This document shows, piece by piece, positions 23,368 to 32,331 of a stretch of DNA of 33,599 bases (the stretch's first letter is position 1; the number at the start of each line of letters is the position of its first letter). Made by a program: the position numbers and the translations under genes. This DNA is from Betaproteobacteria bacterium. Lineage in GTDB: Bacteria; Pseudomonadota; Gammaproteobacteria; Burkholderiales; SG8-41. Location: the NCBI GenBank assembly GCA_016202565.1, contig JACQOK010000198.1, forward strand, positions 1-33,599. Reading direction: 5' to 3'. Below the pieces are notes generated by a model that made no database searches, was not told the origin of the DNA, and was given only the letters and a program-made list of their open reading frames with translations.

Positions 23368-23474
23368 TACTGTGTCATTCCCGAGTAGTCGGGAATCTAA
23401 TTGCTGTCGGCACATTGGATGCCCGCCGCAGCCTGCCGTCGAATGTATTAATCGGGGGCGGGCATGACACAGTA
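23368..23474 (-). mobile_element. MITE-like repeat, copy B (inverted relative to copy A)
   Basis: A 107-bp reverse-complement copy of 20834-20940 with three mismatches and the same TACTGTGTCAT/ATGACACAGTA ends. The inner flanks of the two copies also share five bases (GATCT read outward). Together they bracket ftsH and the two tiny membrane ORFs as a 2.6-kb unit. Confidence 0.85.
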
Positions 23475-23488
23475 AAGCTGGCTAAGTT

Positions 23489-23683
23489 TCAGTTCTTGTC
23501 TTCGCGGTTATCGAAGAAGCGCTGGGCGGCGCGTTCGATGTCGCGATCTAGCAACGCACCGTCTCTCAAGGTGCGCCAGCAAGTCGGGGAATTTCGGGTG
23601 ATCCGCATCCCCTGTAGCTGCAGCCACGCCTCCCGACTAACTCTTCCGCTCAGCCTCGCAAGCCGTTTTTCAAAACCGTTCAT
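23489..23683 (-). CDS. Small hypothetical protein downstream of the R-M gene
   Basis: A 64-aa basic protein (MNGFEKRLARLSGRVS at the N-terminus, RDIERAAQRFFDNREDKN at the C-terminus), predicted mostly helical. It has a GAAGG ribosome site at proper spacing and lies 84 bp downstream of the methyltransferase on the same strand, so it may end the vapBC/R-M transcript. No family recognised. It could also be a decayed remnant. Confidence 0.45.
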   Translation of the reverse strand: MNGFEKRLARLSGRVSREAWLQLQGMRITRNSPTCWRTLRDGALLDRDIERAAQRFFDNREDKN

Positions 23684-23767
23684 TGCGCCTTCTCGCTTCA
23701 GCGCGCAATGATGAAGAATGACAATAGGTTTGACAAGCCGCTGAATCGCTACAACGGCACCTGAAAT

Positions 23768-26700
23768 TTAGTCGGCCGGCTTCGCAGTCCAGACGTGAGC
23801 GGTCACGCCTGCGTCCACATGAGTATTCGCGCATACTGCGCGATAATTCTCGTCCAGCTTCTCGCTGAGCAGCAAGATTGCCGCTACGCGTCGCGCCATT
23901 TCGGTGACGTACTCGATTTCCTCTATCGTCATATCGCGCCCGAGCAGCTCGCGCTCGCGATACGAGAGCCATTTCTTGATCGCCTGATAGCCGCCGATGG
24001 TGTAGTCCCACACCGACTCCGTAATATTGCGCCAGTAGGCAACATCGTTGAGGTAAATGTCATAAGTGCGAGCGCCAAGCGCGGCGGGAAGTTCGTGCAC
24101 CGAGTGCGTTTCGACTTTGCCCTTGCCGGGCATGGTGATGCCGCCCTTGCCGGCATGGCCCCAGCCAGCGGTGAGCGCGAGCTCGCCCGCTTCCGGCCGC
24201 AGCGACCCGCCACCCACGCGCGACACTACCGCGATATTGCGCAGTTCATGCCGGATTTCGCCGCTCGTTACGCCGGGCACAGGTTTCTCCGTGTCCAGCA
24301 ATGCTGCCAGTTCGCGGCCAATCTTGGCGGAATCCAGCAGCAGCCGGCCGCCGTTTGGGATCGGAACACGCGGCCAGTCCTGGCGAAGTGCCCCAAGATT
24401 TTCCCGCCGGTACGATGGAGAATGAAGAACAGCGACCGCATGAAAGAACAGGTCAACCGCTTCCCGTTGCAGATCGCATACTACACTCCCGGCACCCTCC
24501 GAAAGGTTATAACGAACGTTCTCCGGCAAGTCGCCGGAAAACAAATCCGCTTTGGTGTCGTCCCTGAGCAGAAGCGGAAACATTCCGACGTTGGATTCAA
24601 CGATGTGGTGGTCCGAGAGCAGCGCGGTAACCTGCGGCTGGTAGAAATCATCTTTGCGATTCCGTTGCCCTGCGCTCAACCAGATATTTGACGGAAACAC
24701 TTGAGAAAAGTACTCGGCTCGTTTCTCATCCAAAAGCTTCGTTTCCGATTCGTAGTACAGCCATCGTGTGTCGAGCGGTCGGTAGTAATACTTGACAACA
24801 TTCTTCTCCAAGAAGCCGCGCCCTAGCAGAGCTTTGCGGGTCTTCGCTGGATTATATCGGGCCGTGGTTTCCATCAACGATGGTGCAATCTGGCGGATGT
24901 AGTCATCGCTCACCGCCGGATCGAAATATTGCCGCATCCGCGCAACCAGTCGATTTCGATCAATATCGACCAGAGCGTCATCCCTGCTGGTCTTCACACC
25001 CGGAAATGAGACTGGAAAGAGTTCGGTTAGCCGCGGCCAGGACAGATATGCGCTTCCGACCGCCGTCGGCGCAAACGGAGCCCCGAGTTCGATGGCAGGT
25101 GTGAGCACGCCATAACCCTGTGCGCCGTCCGAGCTTCGCGCGGCATCCAATTCGCTCAACTTGCTCTTGCCCCACCATGTCTTGTAACGGAGATCAGCTC
25201 TACCTGCGCTCGGCGTTTTGCGCCTGACGAGCAGCGCTATCGCTGTTCCAACCTGGATTCCTTCCCTGTTGTACTCCGTCGAAAATACGCTCGGGTCCGG
25301 CGCGCCCTCCGGCGTGAGTTTCCCGGTTCGGTACTTGTCACCGTTCAAGTTGTCGATCCAGATGCGATCGAAGACTTCGTAGTATCTTTCCCGCATCCCT
25401 GTAAAAGATAGCCCGTCAAGCCATGAGTAGTTGCTGATGAAACAAACGATTCCCCGCCCGGAGCGCTCCACTATCCGCCGCTCTCCCATGCGGAAGAACC
25501 GCACGTAGAGATCATTCAGTCCTTGACCTTGGGGAGGTGGGGCGTTCTTCGTCGCCCGGTATGCGTTCGAGAGGTCTCTTTCCTCCTGCACCGCGACGCC
25601 CGCATAACCGTTGTATGGCGGGTTGCCCATGATGACGAGGATCGGTTTCTCGCGTTTCACGTCCTCGGCGGCATCGCGCTCGGCTTCGAGTTCCGGAAAC
25701 ATGAGGTGCTGTTTTGGTCCCTTCGGCGGCTCCCAGCCCGTGAGCGCGTTCGTGAGGTAAACGCCGGCGCGGTCGTTTTCGGCCAAAGGCGCGCCCAGAT
25801 CCGAGAGCAGCAGGCCGATCTGAAGATGCGATACCACGAACGGCGCCGGAAGAATCTCGAATCCGAAGATGCGCTGCGTCATCGCCCGTTTGAGGTGTTG
25901 CCCAGCGAGGGCATCAGCCCCCTTCGCCTTCAGCCGTTCGCCGACCACGCGCAGCGTTTCGACGAGATACGTTCCCGTGCCGCAGCACGGATCGAGCACG
26001 TAGACATTGGGGTCAGCCAGTCCATCCATGATCCCCAGTTCGGAAACCAGCACCTGGTCCACGCGCGCCACCATGTAGCGCACGATTTCTTCCGGCGTGT
26101 ACCACACGCCCAATTGCTTGCGCAGGTCAGGGTCGAACGATTCCAGGAACGGCTCGTAGAAGTACTGCACTGCATGCCGATCCTCGAAGCGCTTGAAGAA
26201 TTCAACCCGGTCTACCCGGTTCAGGACCGCCGCGGCGAGATCGAGCGGTTCTTCCAGACCGAGCGGCCGAAGCTTCGAGGGCTGCGCAATCTGTTCGAAC
26301 AGCGCGCGGATCATCGGTACGTGCAAGGACCATGCCGCGCTGTGCCAGTCGAACTTGCCCTTGCCGCCCTGGCGGTGCCACAACATCCAGGAGGCGAACA
26401 CCCCGTAGAACAGGGTTTGAATGAGCGTTGAGCGGAAAAAGCTCGCCTTTATGCCCTTCGAACTTGAGCCCGAGAGCCTGCTCCAGTGCCCCACGCAGCG
26501 ATTCCAGCGCCGGCAGTTGCGCGCGCTCCACCCGCCCAAGCGCGTCACGGGCATACGACGCGAGGAACCAGGCTACGTCTTTCGGATCGCCGAGCGGCGC
26601 GGCATGAAGCATCACCCGCCGCAGGAAGTCGAGAAAGGTCGTCTCGTGCGCATCCACGACCTTGCGCGGATGATTCGTCAACGCCCAGAAAGCTGGCGCC

Positions 26701-27128
26701 GATTCGGCCAGGCTGTACCGCTCGCAATGAACGCTCTTGCCGTTTTCTTCTCCGAGCAGCATGAACTCGCGGAAATCGGTGACCAGCACGAGCCGATATT
26801 TCTTCCAGTAGCGTCCCACCTGATCGCTCGCCGCGAGTTTCGCGATGTCGGTACCGGCGGGCTTCACTTCGATGACGCCGCGCGCCGGCAGCGGTTCGGC
26901 AGCGGCTCTCTTCTTGAATTGATCTTCTGTGAAAAGCCCTCCGTCCGGCAGGCCTGCACCGCGGTTGGCCAGGTTGATTACGCACCGCACCCGCGGTTTG
27001 AGATGCCGCCCCACCTCGTTGAGCAGTGTGGCCAGCGGTTCGTAGAAAGAAGTTTCGTCGGTGTGCGCGCCCGTGGCGCGGATTTCAGCGAGGTCTTTGA
27101 GATAGGTTTCGAGCGGATGGACGCTCAT
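23768..27128 (-). pseudogene. Type IIG/ISP-like nuclease-DNA methyltransferase, frameshifted
   Basis: A single-chain restriction-modification protein of about 1,119 aa, read in two frames. The N-terminal part (from 27128) has a PD-(D/E)xK-like nuclease core: LPDGGLF, then RGVIEVKPAG. The C-terminal part (to 23768) has the N6-adenine methyltransferase motif I, VLDPCCGTGTYLVETL, and motif IV, ILVIMGNPPYNGYAG. A target-recognition/ISP C-terminal region follows. The frames meet near 26436-26446: FEGHKGE in the first continues as FFRSTLIQTLFYGVF in the second across a run of five T (minus strand). A one-base insertion or two-base loss restores continuity. No helicase is present, unlike classical type ISP enzymes. 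It overlaps vapC by four bases. Mutation, sequencing error or recoding are all possible. Confidence 0.82.
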
Positions 27129-27514
27129 CGCGCGAGCCGCTCCAGATCCTTGTCGAAGCTGAACACGCGCCAGCCGCGTTCGCGGGCGGTCGCTACGGCA
27201 AGGGCATCGACGAAATCCACCTTGCGGTTTCGAAACAACAGCAAGGCTGCTCGCAGCAACGCGCGGTTCTCCTGACTGATGCCGCGATAGTCAAGAAGCG
27301 CGGATAGCTTGTCGGCGATCTCCACGCGCTCAACACCATAGACCTTGGCCAGCACATAGACGCTCTCCGCCAGAACGCTCTCGGGAAGGTACGCCTGCTG
27401 GCCGCCTTCGCGCACCTGCTCGAAAAACGCCCTGGCCCGCGCGAAATGCGCCGGATCATCCGCAAGCAGATAGCGGATGATGGCGTTGGTATCAACGACG
27501 CTCGTGCTTTTCAC
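27125..27514 (-). CDS. vapC: PIN-domain toxin (VapC family)
   Basis: A 129-aa predicted Mg-dependent ribonuclease toxin. The PIN-domain acidic residues are present: Asp in VVDTNAIIRYLL (N-terminus), Glu in ESVLAESVYVLAK, Asp in VDFVDALAVATA and Asp in FSFDKDLERL. It overlaps the antitoxin gene by 23 bp and the methyltransferase start by 4 bp (ATGA), so all three are translationally coupled. VapC toxins typically cut initiator tRNA or rRNA; the target here is not known. Confidence 0.9.
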   Translation of the reverse strand: MKSTSVVDTNAIIRYLLADDPAHFARARAFFEQVREGGQQAYLPESVLAESVYVLAKVYGVERVEIADKLSALLDYRGISQENRALLRAALLLFRNRKVDFVDALAVATARERGWRVFSFDKDLERLAR

Positions 27515-27734
27515 GGACGACCGCGTCCCAAGCCTGCTCGCGCGCGGCGCTTATGGGAATGCGCTTCTTCGCGTAGCGCTTCAGACTGCCCGCGAGATCC
27601 GTGATCGGTTCGATGCGCACAGCACCCTCCTCGACCACGATGCGAACCAGGCGCGAACCCAGCGCCTCGCGCGCCTTGCGCGGCAATGTGACCTGGCCTT
27701 TGCTGGAAACCTTCGCCGTCTTTACAAGTTCCAT
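27492..27734 (-). CDS. vapB: AbrB/SpoVT-type antitoxin (VapB family)
   Basis: An 80-aa antitoxin. The N-terminal swapped-hairpin DNA-binding domain (VKTAKVSSKGQVTLPRKAREALG) is classic AbrB/MazE/VapB. The C-terminal half (LKRYAKKRIPISAAREQAWDAVVREKHERR) should wrap the toxin. It is first of vapB-vapC-nuclease/methyltransferase. The upstream DNA (27735-27775) is AT-rich relative to its surroundings and contains the palindrome AGTTAACT (27752-27759), a possible autoregulatory operator. Confidence 0.9.
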   Translation of the reverse strand: MELVKTAKVSSKGQVTLPRKAREALGSRLVRIVVEEGAVRIEPITDLAGSLKRYAKKRIPISAAREQAWDAVVREKHERR

Positions 27735-27820
27735 AACGCTTTACTTCTGCTAGTTAACTTTACTTTACCAGTGTAGCATGGGCGGAGCAAATACGGCCAC
27801 TTTTTGATTTACAACGTGGC

Positions 27821-28711
27821 GTGCCAGTTCCTGGTGAGATCACGGACAAGATCAATGCGGCCAATGCATCCAGCATTGCGCGCGTGACGGGCCAAAAGAC
27901 AGATATCATCACCCCGATTGACGAACCGAAGCCGATCATTGTCCCGCCAGCGAGGATGGAGCCATTGCGAGAGATAGAACGCGCGCCACGTACGCCGTGG
28001 GGAGATTTCCCAGACGCGCTCATCCATCAGACCAGCATTCCTACCGTCCAGCGGCATCCAAAGTACCGGGCTGCGAAAGACGGCGATATCGCGTCTGCCG
28101 TGCAACTGGTGGATGACACGTTGAACCCTGTCCTCGTCGATCGCATCGTCGCCGAACTACGCGGCCGCAGCGCGATTCTCGTTCCGGTCTTCGCCGAGGA
28201 AGCCTATGGTGTGAATCGGATCCCGATGGTGATGGCGGAAGCGTTGGAAGCCCACTTGCAGGGACGCGCATCGATCAATGTAACCGCGGACATCGTACAG
28301 GCGAATCGAGCGGGACATACCGGGGCGAGCGGCTGGACGCGTATCGCCCATCCAACGCTCTTCGACGGTCCCATCGAGAAAGGATCGGCTTACGTCATCG
28401 TGGATGATTTCATCGGCCAGGGCGGAACGATCGCGAACTTGAAGGGTTATATCGAGTCTCATGGAGGTGAGGTCATTCTCGCCACGACCTTGACTGGACA
28501 GGCTTATTCGGCCAAACTCGTTTCTGTCGAGACGACTTTGGCGGCTTTGAGGGCAAAGCATGGCAAAGAATTGGAAGACTGGTGGCGCAGCACCTTTGGG
28601 TACGGCTTTGAGCGACTCACCGAGTCAGAAGCCCGCTACCTCACGCGCGCGGAGGATGCTGACATCATCAGAAATCGCCTCGCTCAGGCGCGACGCCAAG
28701 CAAACCCTTGA
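27821..28711 (+). CDS. Phosphoribosyltransferase-domain protein, accessory
   Basis: A 296-aa protein. The PRPP-binding loop VIVDDFIGQGGTIANLKGYIESHGG (about residues 191-215) identifies a type I phosphoribosyltransferase fold, and SAILVPVFAEEAYGVNRIPMVMAEAL precedes it. The N-terminal about 75 residues (VTGQKTDIITPIDEPKPIIVPP and beyond) are not recognised. The frame remains open to 27758 but without a better start, so the GTG at 27821 is a default; ATG at 27956 is possible. GC content and codon choice are lower than in the flanking operons. Similar domains occur on phages, plasmids and integrative elements. It is divergent from vapBC and ends before a strong terminator. Substrate unknown. 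Confidence 0.68.
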   Translation: MPVPGEITDKINAANASSIARVTGQKTDIITPIDEPKPIIVPPARMEPLREIERAPRTPWGDFPDALIHQTSIPTVQRHPKYRAAKDGDIASAVQLVDDTLNPVLVDRIVAELRGRSAILVPVFAEEAYGVNRIPMVMAEALEAHLQGRASINVTADIVQANRAGHTGASGWTRIAHPTLFDGPIEKGSAYVIVDDFIGQGGTIANLKGYIESHGGEVILATTLTGQAYSAKLVSVETTLAALRAKHGKELEDWWRSTFGYGFERLTESEARYLTRAEDADIIRNRLAQARRQANP

Positions 28712-28777
28712 GACTGCGCGGGCGCTTCGGCGCAAGGCTGCCGTGCCAGCCTAATCAGGTGAGTGCTAATGCTCAAG

Positions 28778-28799
28778 ACCCCGCTGCGGCGGGGTTTTT
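28778..28799 (+). terminator. Intrinsic terminator after the accessory phosphoribosyltransferase
   Basis: ACCCCGC (28778-28784), loop TGCG, GCGGGGT (28789-28795), followed by a five-T run. It closes the rightward accessory gene. The remaining 28800-28936 holds no gene, only the inverted repeat at 28843-28860. Confidence 0.88.
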
Positions 28800-28842
28800 C
28801 ATGTCCAAGGTCAACCCACGTCGTTCCTGTCTCCGACGATAT

Positions 28843-28860
28843 CCGGGATCAGGATCCCGG
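28843..28860. repeat. Inverted repeat between accessory island and acp
   Basis: CCGGGATC-AG-GATCCCGG, perfect 8-bp arms, lying 77 bp past the acp stop when read leftward. There is no T run, so it is not a standard terminator. It could be a transcript-end hairpin for the leftward operon or a junction mark. Confidence 0.4.
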
Positions 28861-28936
28861 GCGGGTCGTGGGACGACTCGCGCGAGAAGCATTCGGTCGC
28901 ATCCCGGCGCGCTACCGTCGAAGCGGCAAACCGTGC

Positions 28937-29203
28937 TCAGTTCTTGCGGGCGGCGCCGCGGCGCGTGAGATACCCAATCGCGCTGTCGAGCGTTGCGAGT
29001 TCGCCGTAGTCGCGCTCCGGGATTTCAATTCCGAGCTGCTCGTGCAGCCGGACGATGACGTTCAAGAAATCGAAGGAATCGAGATCGACCTGTTCCCGGA
29101 GCGGCTGGTCAGGCGCGATGCCCGCTGGGTCGGTTTCCGGCGCGATGGAGGAAAGCGTATCGAAGATCGCCGCGCGGACCTGTTCGCGGGTGAGTGCAGT
29201 CAT
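28937..29203 (-). CDS. Acyl carrier protein
   Basis: An 88-aa carrier protein. The phosphopantetheine site is the Ser in DLDSFDFLN (about residue 43), with the surrounding helix order of ACPs ([25 protein letters not shown]). The frame extends upstream to 29761, but that extension is out-of-frame shadow of the E2 gene; the true ATG at 29203 overlaps the E2 stop by four bases. Its place as last gene of an acetate-CoA ligase/2-oxoacid dehydrogenase operon is unusual and suggests that acetyl or acyl groups are passed to a carrier protein, but no ketosynthase is nearby. Confidence 0.88.
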   Translation of the reverse strand: MTALTREQVRAAIFDTLSSIAPETDPAGIAPDQPLREQVDLDSFDFLNVIVRLHEQLGIEIPERDYGELATLDSAIGYLTRRGAARKN

Positions 29204-30366
29204 CGCAGCTTCTCCGGTGCCTGCAGCAACCGTCCGAGCGCGCCCAGATAGAGCGCCCCGCGGTGGCCGTCGCTGACGCGGTGATCGGCGGCAAGTGTTG
29301 CCGTGATCACTTTGCGCGCAGCCACCGTCCCATTTTCGGCCCACGGCCGCTCGGTAATCCGGCCGAGACCGACAATTGCCACCTGCGGCGGGTAAATGAC
29401 CCCGAACACCTGTTCCACCCCTTGCTCGCCGAGGCTGGTCAGTGTGACCGTCGGGTCGGTCATTTCCGAGCTGCGCAGCCGGCCGCTCCGGACGCGTGTG
29501 ATGAGATCGCGTAGATCCGCCATCAGTTGATCGAGGCTTTTCCTGTCGGCATCGTGTATCGCCGGCGCGACGAGGCCGCCGCCGCGCATGGCGATCGCCA
29601 TGCCGAGATGCACCGCCTCTGACGGCCGAAACGCGCCATCCACCCAGAAACCATTCAGCTCCGGCACTTCGCGCAGCACCAGTGCGACCGCCTTCATGAG
29701 CGGAATGACCGGCAACAGGCGTTCTGCCACGCTGCGCTTCAGGTTTTCCTCGGTGAGCCACGTGGTCACGGCAGTCACATCGATCTCGGTCGCAAGGTAG
29801 TAATGGGGAATCTCGCGCTTCGAACGCGACATCGCGGCAGCGATCGCCTTGCGCATCTGGACCCGCCAGTCGGTCAGCGGCGGCTGTGCCGGCGCCGGTG
29901 CTTTTTCGCTCTTTGCCGCCTGCGCCGCGCGTTCCACGTCAGCGCGGGAGACCACGGCTCCCGGCGTGGCCGCCTGCACGGTTGCGATATCGACGCCGAG
30001 CTCTTCCGCGAGCTTGCGCGCGGAAGGTGAAATCTTCGCACGGCCCTCGGCGACTGAAGCGGACGGCGCTTTGCCGGCCGGCGGGGGCGCGGGCGGTGCC
30101 GGCACGGCCGGCGGCGGCGCGGCGGGCTCTCCGGCGGTGCGCAGCGACGCGAGCAGCTCTCCCACCGGAACCTTTGTGCCCGGTTCGACGGCGATGCGCT
30201 CCACGGTGCCGCTTTCCCAGATCTCGACCTCGATCGCGCCCTTTTGCGTTTCCACGACGGCCACCACCTGGCCGCGCTTCACCTCGTCGCCGGGCTTGAC
30301 CATCCATTCGACCAGCGTGCCCGCTTCCATGTCCGCCCCCAGCGCGGGCATGCGGAATTCATACAT
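29200..30366 (-). CDS. Dihydrolipoamide acyltransferase (E2) of a 2-oxoacid dehydrogenase
   Basis: A 388-aa E2. It has an N-terminal lipoyl domain with the lipoylated Lys42 in [12 protein letters not shown], a Pro/Ala linker ([15 protein letters not shown]), a peripheral-subunit-binding domain ([20 protein letters not shown]), and the catalytic domain ending with the active-site His in [11 protein letters not shown]. The lipoyl motif ETQK, rather than ETDK, is found in several non-housekeeping E2s. It overlaps E1beta by eight bases. There is no E3 (dihydrolipoamide dehydrogenase) in the operon, so an E3 from elsewhere must be shared. Substrate, pyruvate or acetoin, is undecided. Confidence 0.9.
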   Translation of the reverse strand: MYEFRMPALGADMEAGTLVEWMVKPGDEVKRGQVVAVVETQKGAIEVEIWESGTVERIAVEPGTKVPVGELLASLRTAGEPAAPPPAVPAPPAPPPAGKAPSASVAEGRAKISPSARKLAEELGVDIATVQAATPGAVVSRADVERAAQAAKSEKAPAPAQPPLTDWRVQMRKAIAAAMSRSKREIPHYYLATEIDVTAVTTWLTEENLKRSVAERLLPVIPLMKAVALVLREVPELNGFWVDGAFRPSEAVHLGMAIAMRGGGLVAPAIHDADRKSLDQLMADLRDLITRVRSGRLRSSEMTDPTVTLTSLGEQGVEQVFGVIYPPQVAIVGLGRITERPWAENGTVAARKVITATLAADHRVSDGHRGALYLGALGRLLQAPEKLR

Positions 30367-31363
30367 GGCGGTTTACCGTGCGCAGCGCGGCATCGACGAT
30401 CGTGCCGACTTGAGGAATCGCGGCGTCTTCGAGATGTTTCGGGTACGGGATCGGCACCTCGGCGCTGCACACGCGCGCAACCGGCGCATCCAGCTCGAAA
30501 AACGCCTCCTCCATGACGCGCGCCATGATCTCCGCGGCCAGACTGCCGCTCTTCCAGCCTTCGTCGATGATCACCATGCGATGCGTTTTTCCGAGGGAGG
30601 CCAGCACCGTCGGCATGTCCAGAGGGCGCAGGGTCCGCAGATCGATCACCTCGGCGCTGACGCCCTCGGCGGCAAGCCGCTCCGCTGACTGCAGCGTCTT
30701 GCCGAGCGAGCCGCCGTAAGTCACCAGCGTCAGGTCGCTGCCCGCGCGCCGGACCGCGGCGCGATCGATGTCGACCGCGCCCGCACCGGGCGCGAGTTCC
30801 CCCTCCAGATTGTAGAGAAGCGCGTTCTCGAACATGATCACCGGATCCGGGTCCATGAGCGCGGTCCACAGCATCCCTCGCGCATCTTCCAGGGTGGCCG
30901 GCGTCACGATGCGGATGCCGGGGATATGCGCGTACCAGCCCTCGAAGCTGTGCGAGTGCTGTGCGGCGAGCTGGCGCCCGGCGCCGGTCGCCATGCGGAT
31001 CACCAGCGGGATGCTGAATTGCCCGCCCGACATATGGCGGATGGTGGCGGCATTGTTCACGATCTGGTCGAGCGCGAGCAGGCTGAAATTGCAGGTCATG
31101 ACCTCCACGATCGGCAGCATGCCGTTCAACGCCGCGCCGATGCCCGCCCCGACGAAGGCCGATTCCGACAGCGGCGTGTCACGAATGCGCGCTTCTCCGA
31201 ATTCCTCGAGCAAGCCCTTGCTCACGGCGTAGGTGCCGCCGTAGCGCCCGACGTCTTCTCCCATCAGGAACACGCGCTCATCGCGCTGCAACGCTTCGCG
31301 CAATGCTTCGCGCAGTGCCTCGCGGTAGGTGGTGATGCGCACCTTCGTCAGCGTTTCGTTCAT
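30359..31363 (-). CDS. 2-oxoacid dehydrogenase E1 component, beta subunit
   Basis: A 334-aa beta subunit of a heterotetrameric E1 (pyruvate or acetoin dehydrogenase type). The family blocks are present: [81 protein letters not shown], and [17 protein letters not shown]. The pyrimidine-binding Glu of ThDP is expected in the first third. Its start overlaps the E1alpha stop by four bases. It seems intact even though E1alpha is interrupted. Confidence 0.92.
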   Translation of the reverse strand: MNETLTKVRITTYREALREALREALQRDERVFLMGEDVGRYGGTYAVSKGLLEEFGEARIRDTPLSESAFVGAGIGAALNGMLPIVEVMTCNFSLLALDQIVNNAATIRHMSGGQFSIPLVIRMATGAGRQLAAQHSHSFEGWYAHIPGIRIVTPATLEDARGMLWTALMDPDPVIMFENALLYNLEGELAPGAGAVDIDRAAVRRAGSDLTLVTYGGSLGKTLQSAERLAAEGVSAEVIDLRTLRPLDMPTVLASLGKTHRMVIIDEGWKSGSLAAEIMARVMEEAFFELDAPVARVCSAEVPIPYPKHLEDAAIPQVGTIVDAALRTVNRHV

Positions 31364-32331
31364 GCCGCCCTCGCGGTATACACGTCGCGCGTGAGGTTTT
31401 CGACCGGCTCCCAGGTCGCGGCTTCGGCAAACGCCACCGCCCGCGTGATTTCAGCCGCGACATCGGCTTCGATCGCAGCGAGCCTCGCTTCATCGAGCAG
31501 ACCTTCCACTTGCAGCCGGGTCGTGAACGCGCGGATCGGACAGCGCTTCTTCCATTGCTCCACTTCCGCCTTGGAACGATACAGTTCGGGATCGAACATG
31601 GAATGGGCGCGAAAGCGATAGGTGCGGAACTCGATGAATTGCGGCCCGCCGCCCGCCCGCACTTCGGCCGCCGCCTGCGCAGTCGCTTCCATCACCGCCA
31701 TCACGTCCATGCCATCCACCGACCGCGCCGCAATCCTGTAGCTGCGCGCCTTTTCGCACAAGTCGGTATCGGCCTCGGAGCGCTCGAGCGCGGTGCCCAT
31801 CGCGTACAGATTGTTCTCGCACAGGAAAAGCGCGGGCACTTGCCACAATGAAGCGAGATTGAGCGATTCGTGGAACTCTCCTTCCGCCACTGCGCCCTCG
31901 CCGAAGAAACAGGCCGTGACGCGCGGGCGGTGCTTGAGCTTGTCCGCGAGCGCGAATCCCACCGCGAGCGGGAGCCCCCCGCCGACGATCGCGCTGCCGC
32001 CGTAGAAGCGCGTCCGGGAATCGAAAATGTGCATCGAGCCGCCGCGACCGTGGGAGCAGCCTTCGTACTTCCCGTACATCTCGGCCATGATCGCCTCCGC
32101 CGGAATGCCGCGCACGAGCGCATGGCCGTGCTCGCGATACGTCGCCAGTATCGCGTCTTCGGGTTGGAGCGCCGGCATCGCGCCGGCCGCCACCGCCTCC
32201 TCGCCGATGTAGAGGTGGAGAAACCCGCGGATCTTGCCCGCGCTGTACAGTTACGCGCATTTCTCTTCGAAACGGCGAATGCGCAGCATCTCCTTGAGAA
32301 GCTTCAGCGCGGGCGCGCGATCGGGCATCAT
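31360..32331 (-). pseudogene. 2-oxoacid dehydrogenase E1 alpha subunit with in-frame stop
   Basis: The full reading frame starts at ATG 32331 (overlapping the ligase stop) and encodes an N-terminus of standard E1alpha type: LKLLKEMLRIRRFEEKCA, then TAA at 32253-32251, then [18 protein letters not shown] in the same frame. The conserved residue at the stop is normally Glu, so a single G-to-T change (GAA to TAA) explains it. After the stop the gene is intact for about 297 codons, including [23 protein letters not shown] and the ThDP motif [20 protein letters not shown] through [10 protein letters not shown]. That motif has GEG where GDG is usual. Readthrough, restart at an internal codon or a sequencing error would each rescue function; otherwise E1 is dead. 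Confidence 0.88.

Noticed and set aside
20834-23474. CRISPR array or IS element with transposase around ftsH
   Set aside because: Only two inverted 107-bp copies exist with no spacers, and no transposase frame is present between or beside them.
28560-28754. 64-codon frame overlapping the end of the accessory phosphoribosyltransferase
   Set aside because: The phosphoribosyltransferase frame continues coherently to its stop at 28711; the overlapping frame has no ribosome site or recognisable content.
29204-29761. N-terminal extension of the acyl carrier protein
   Set aside because: The extension is an out-of-frame reading of E2 coding sequence; the ACP fold starts at the ATG at 29203.
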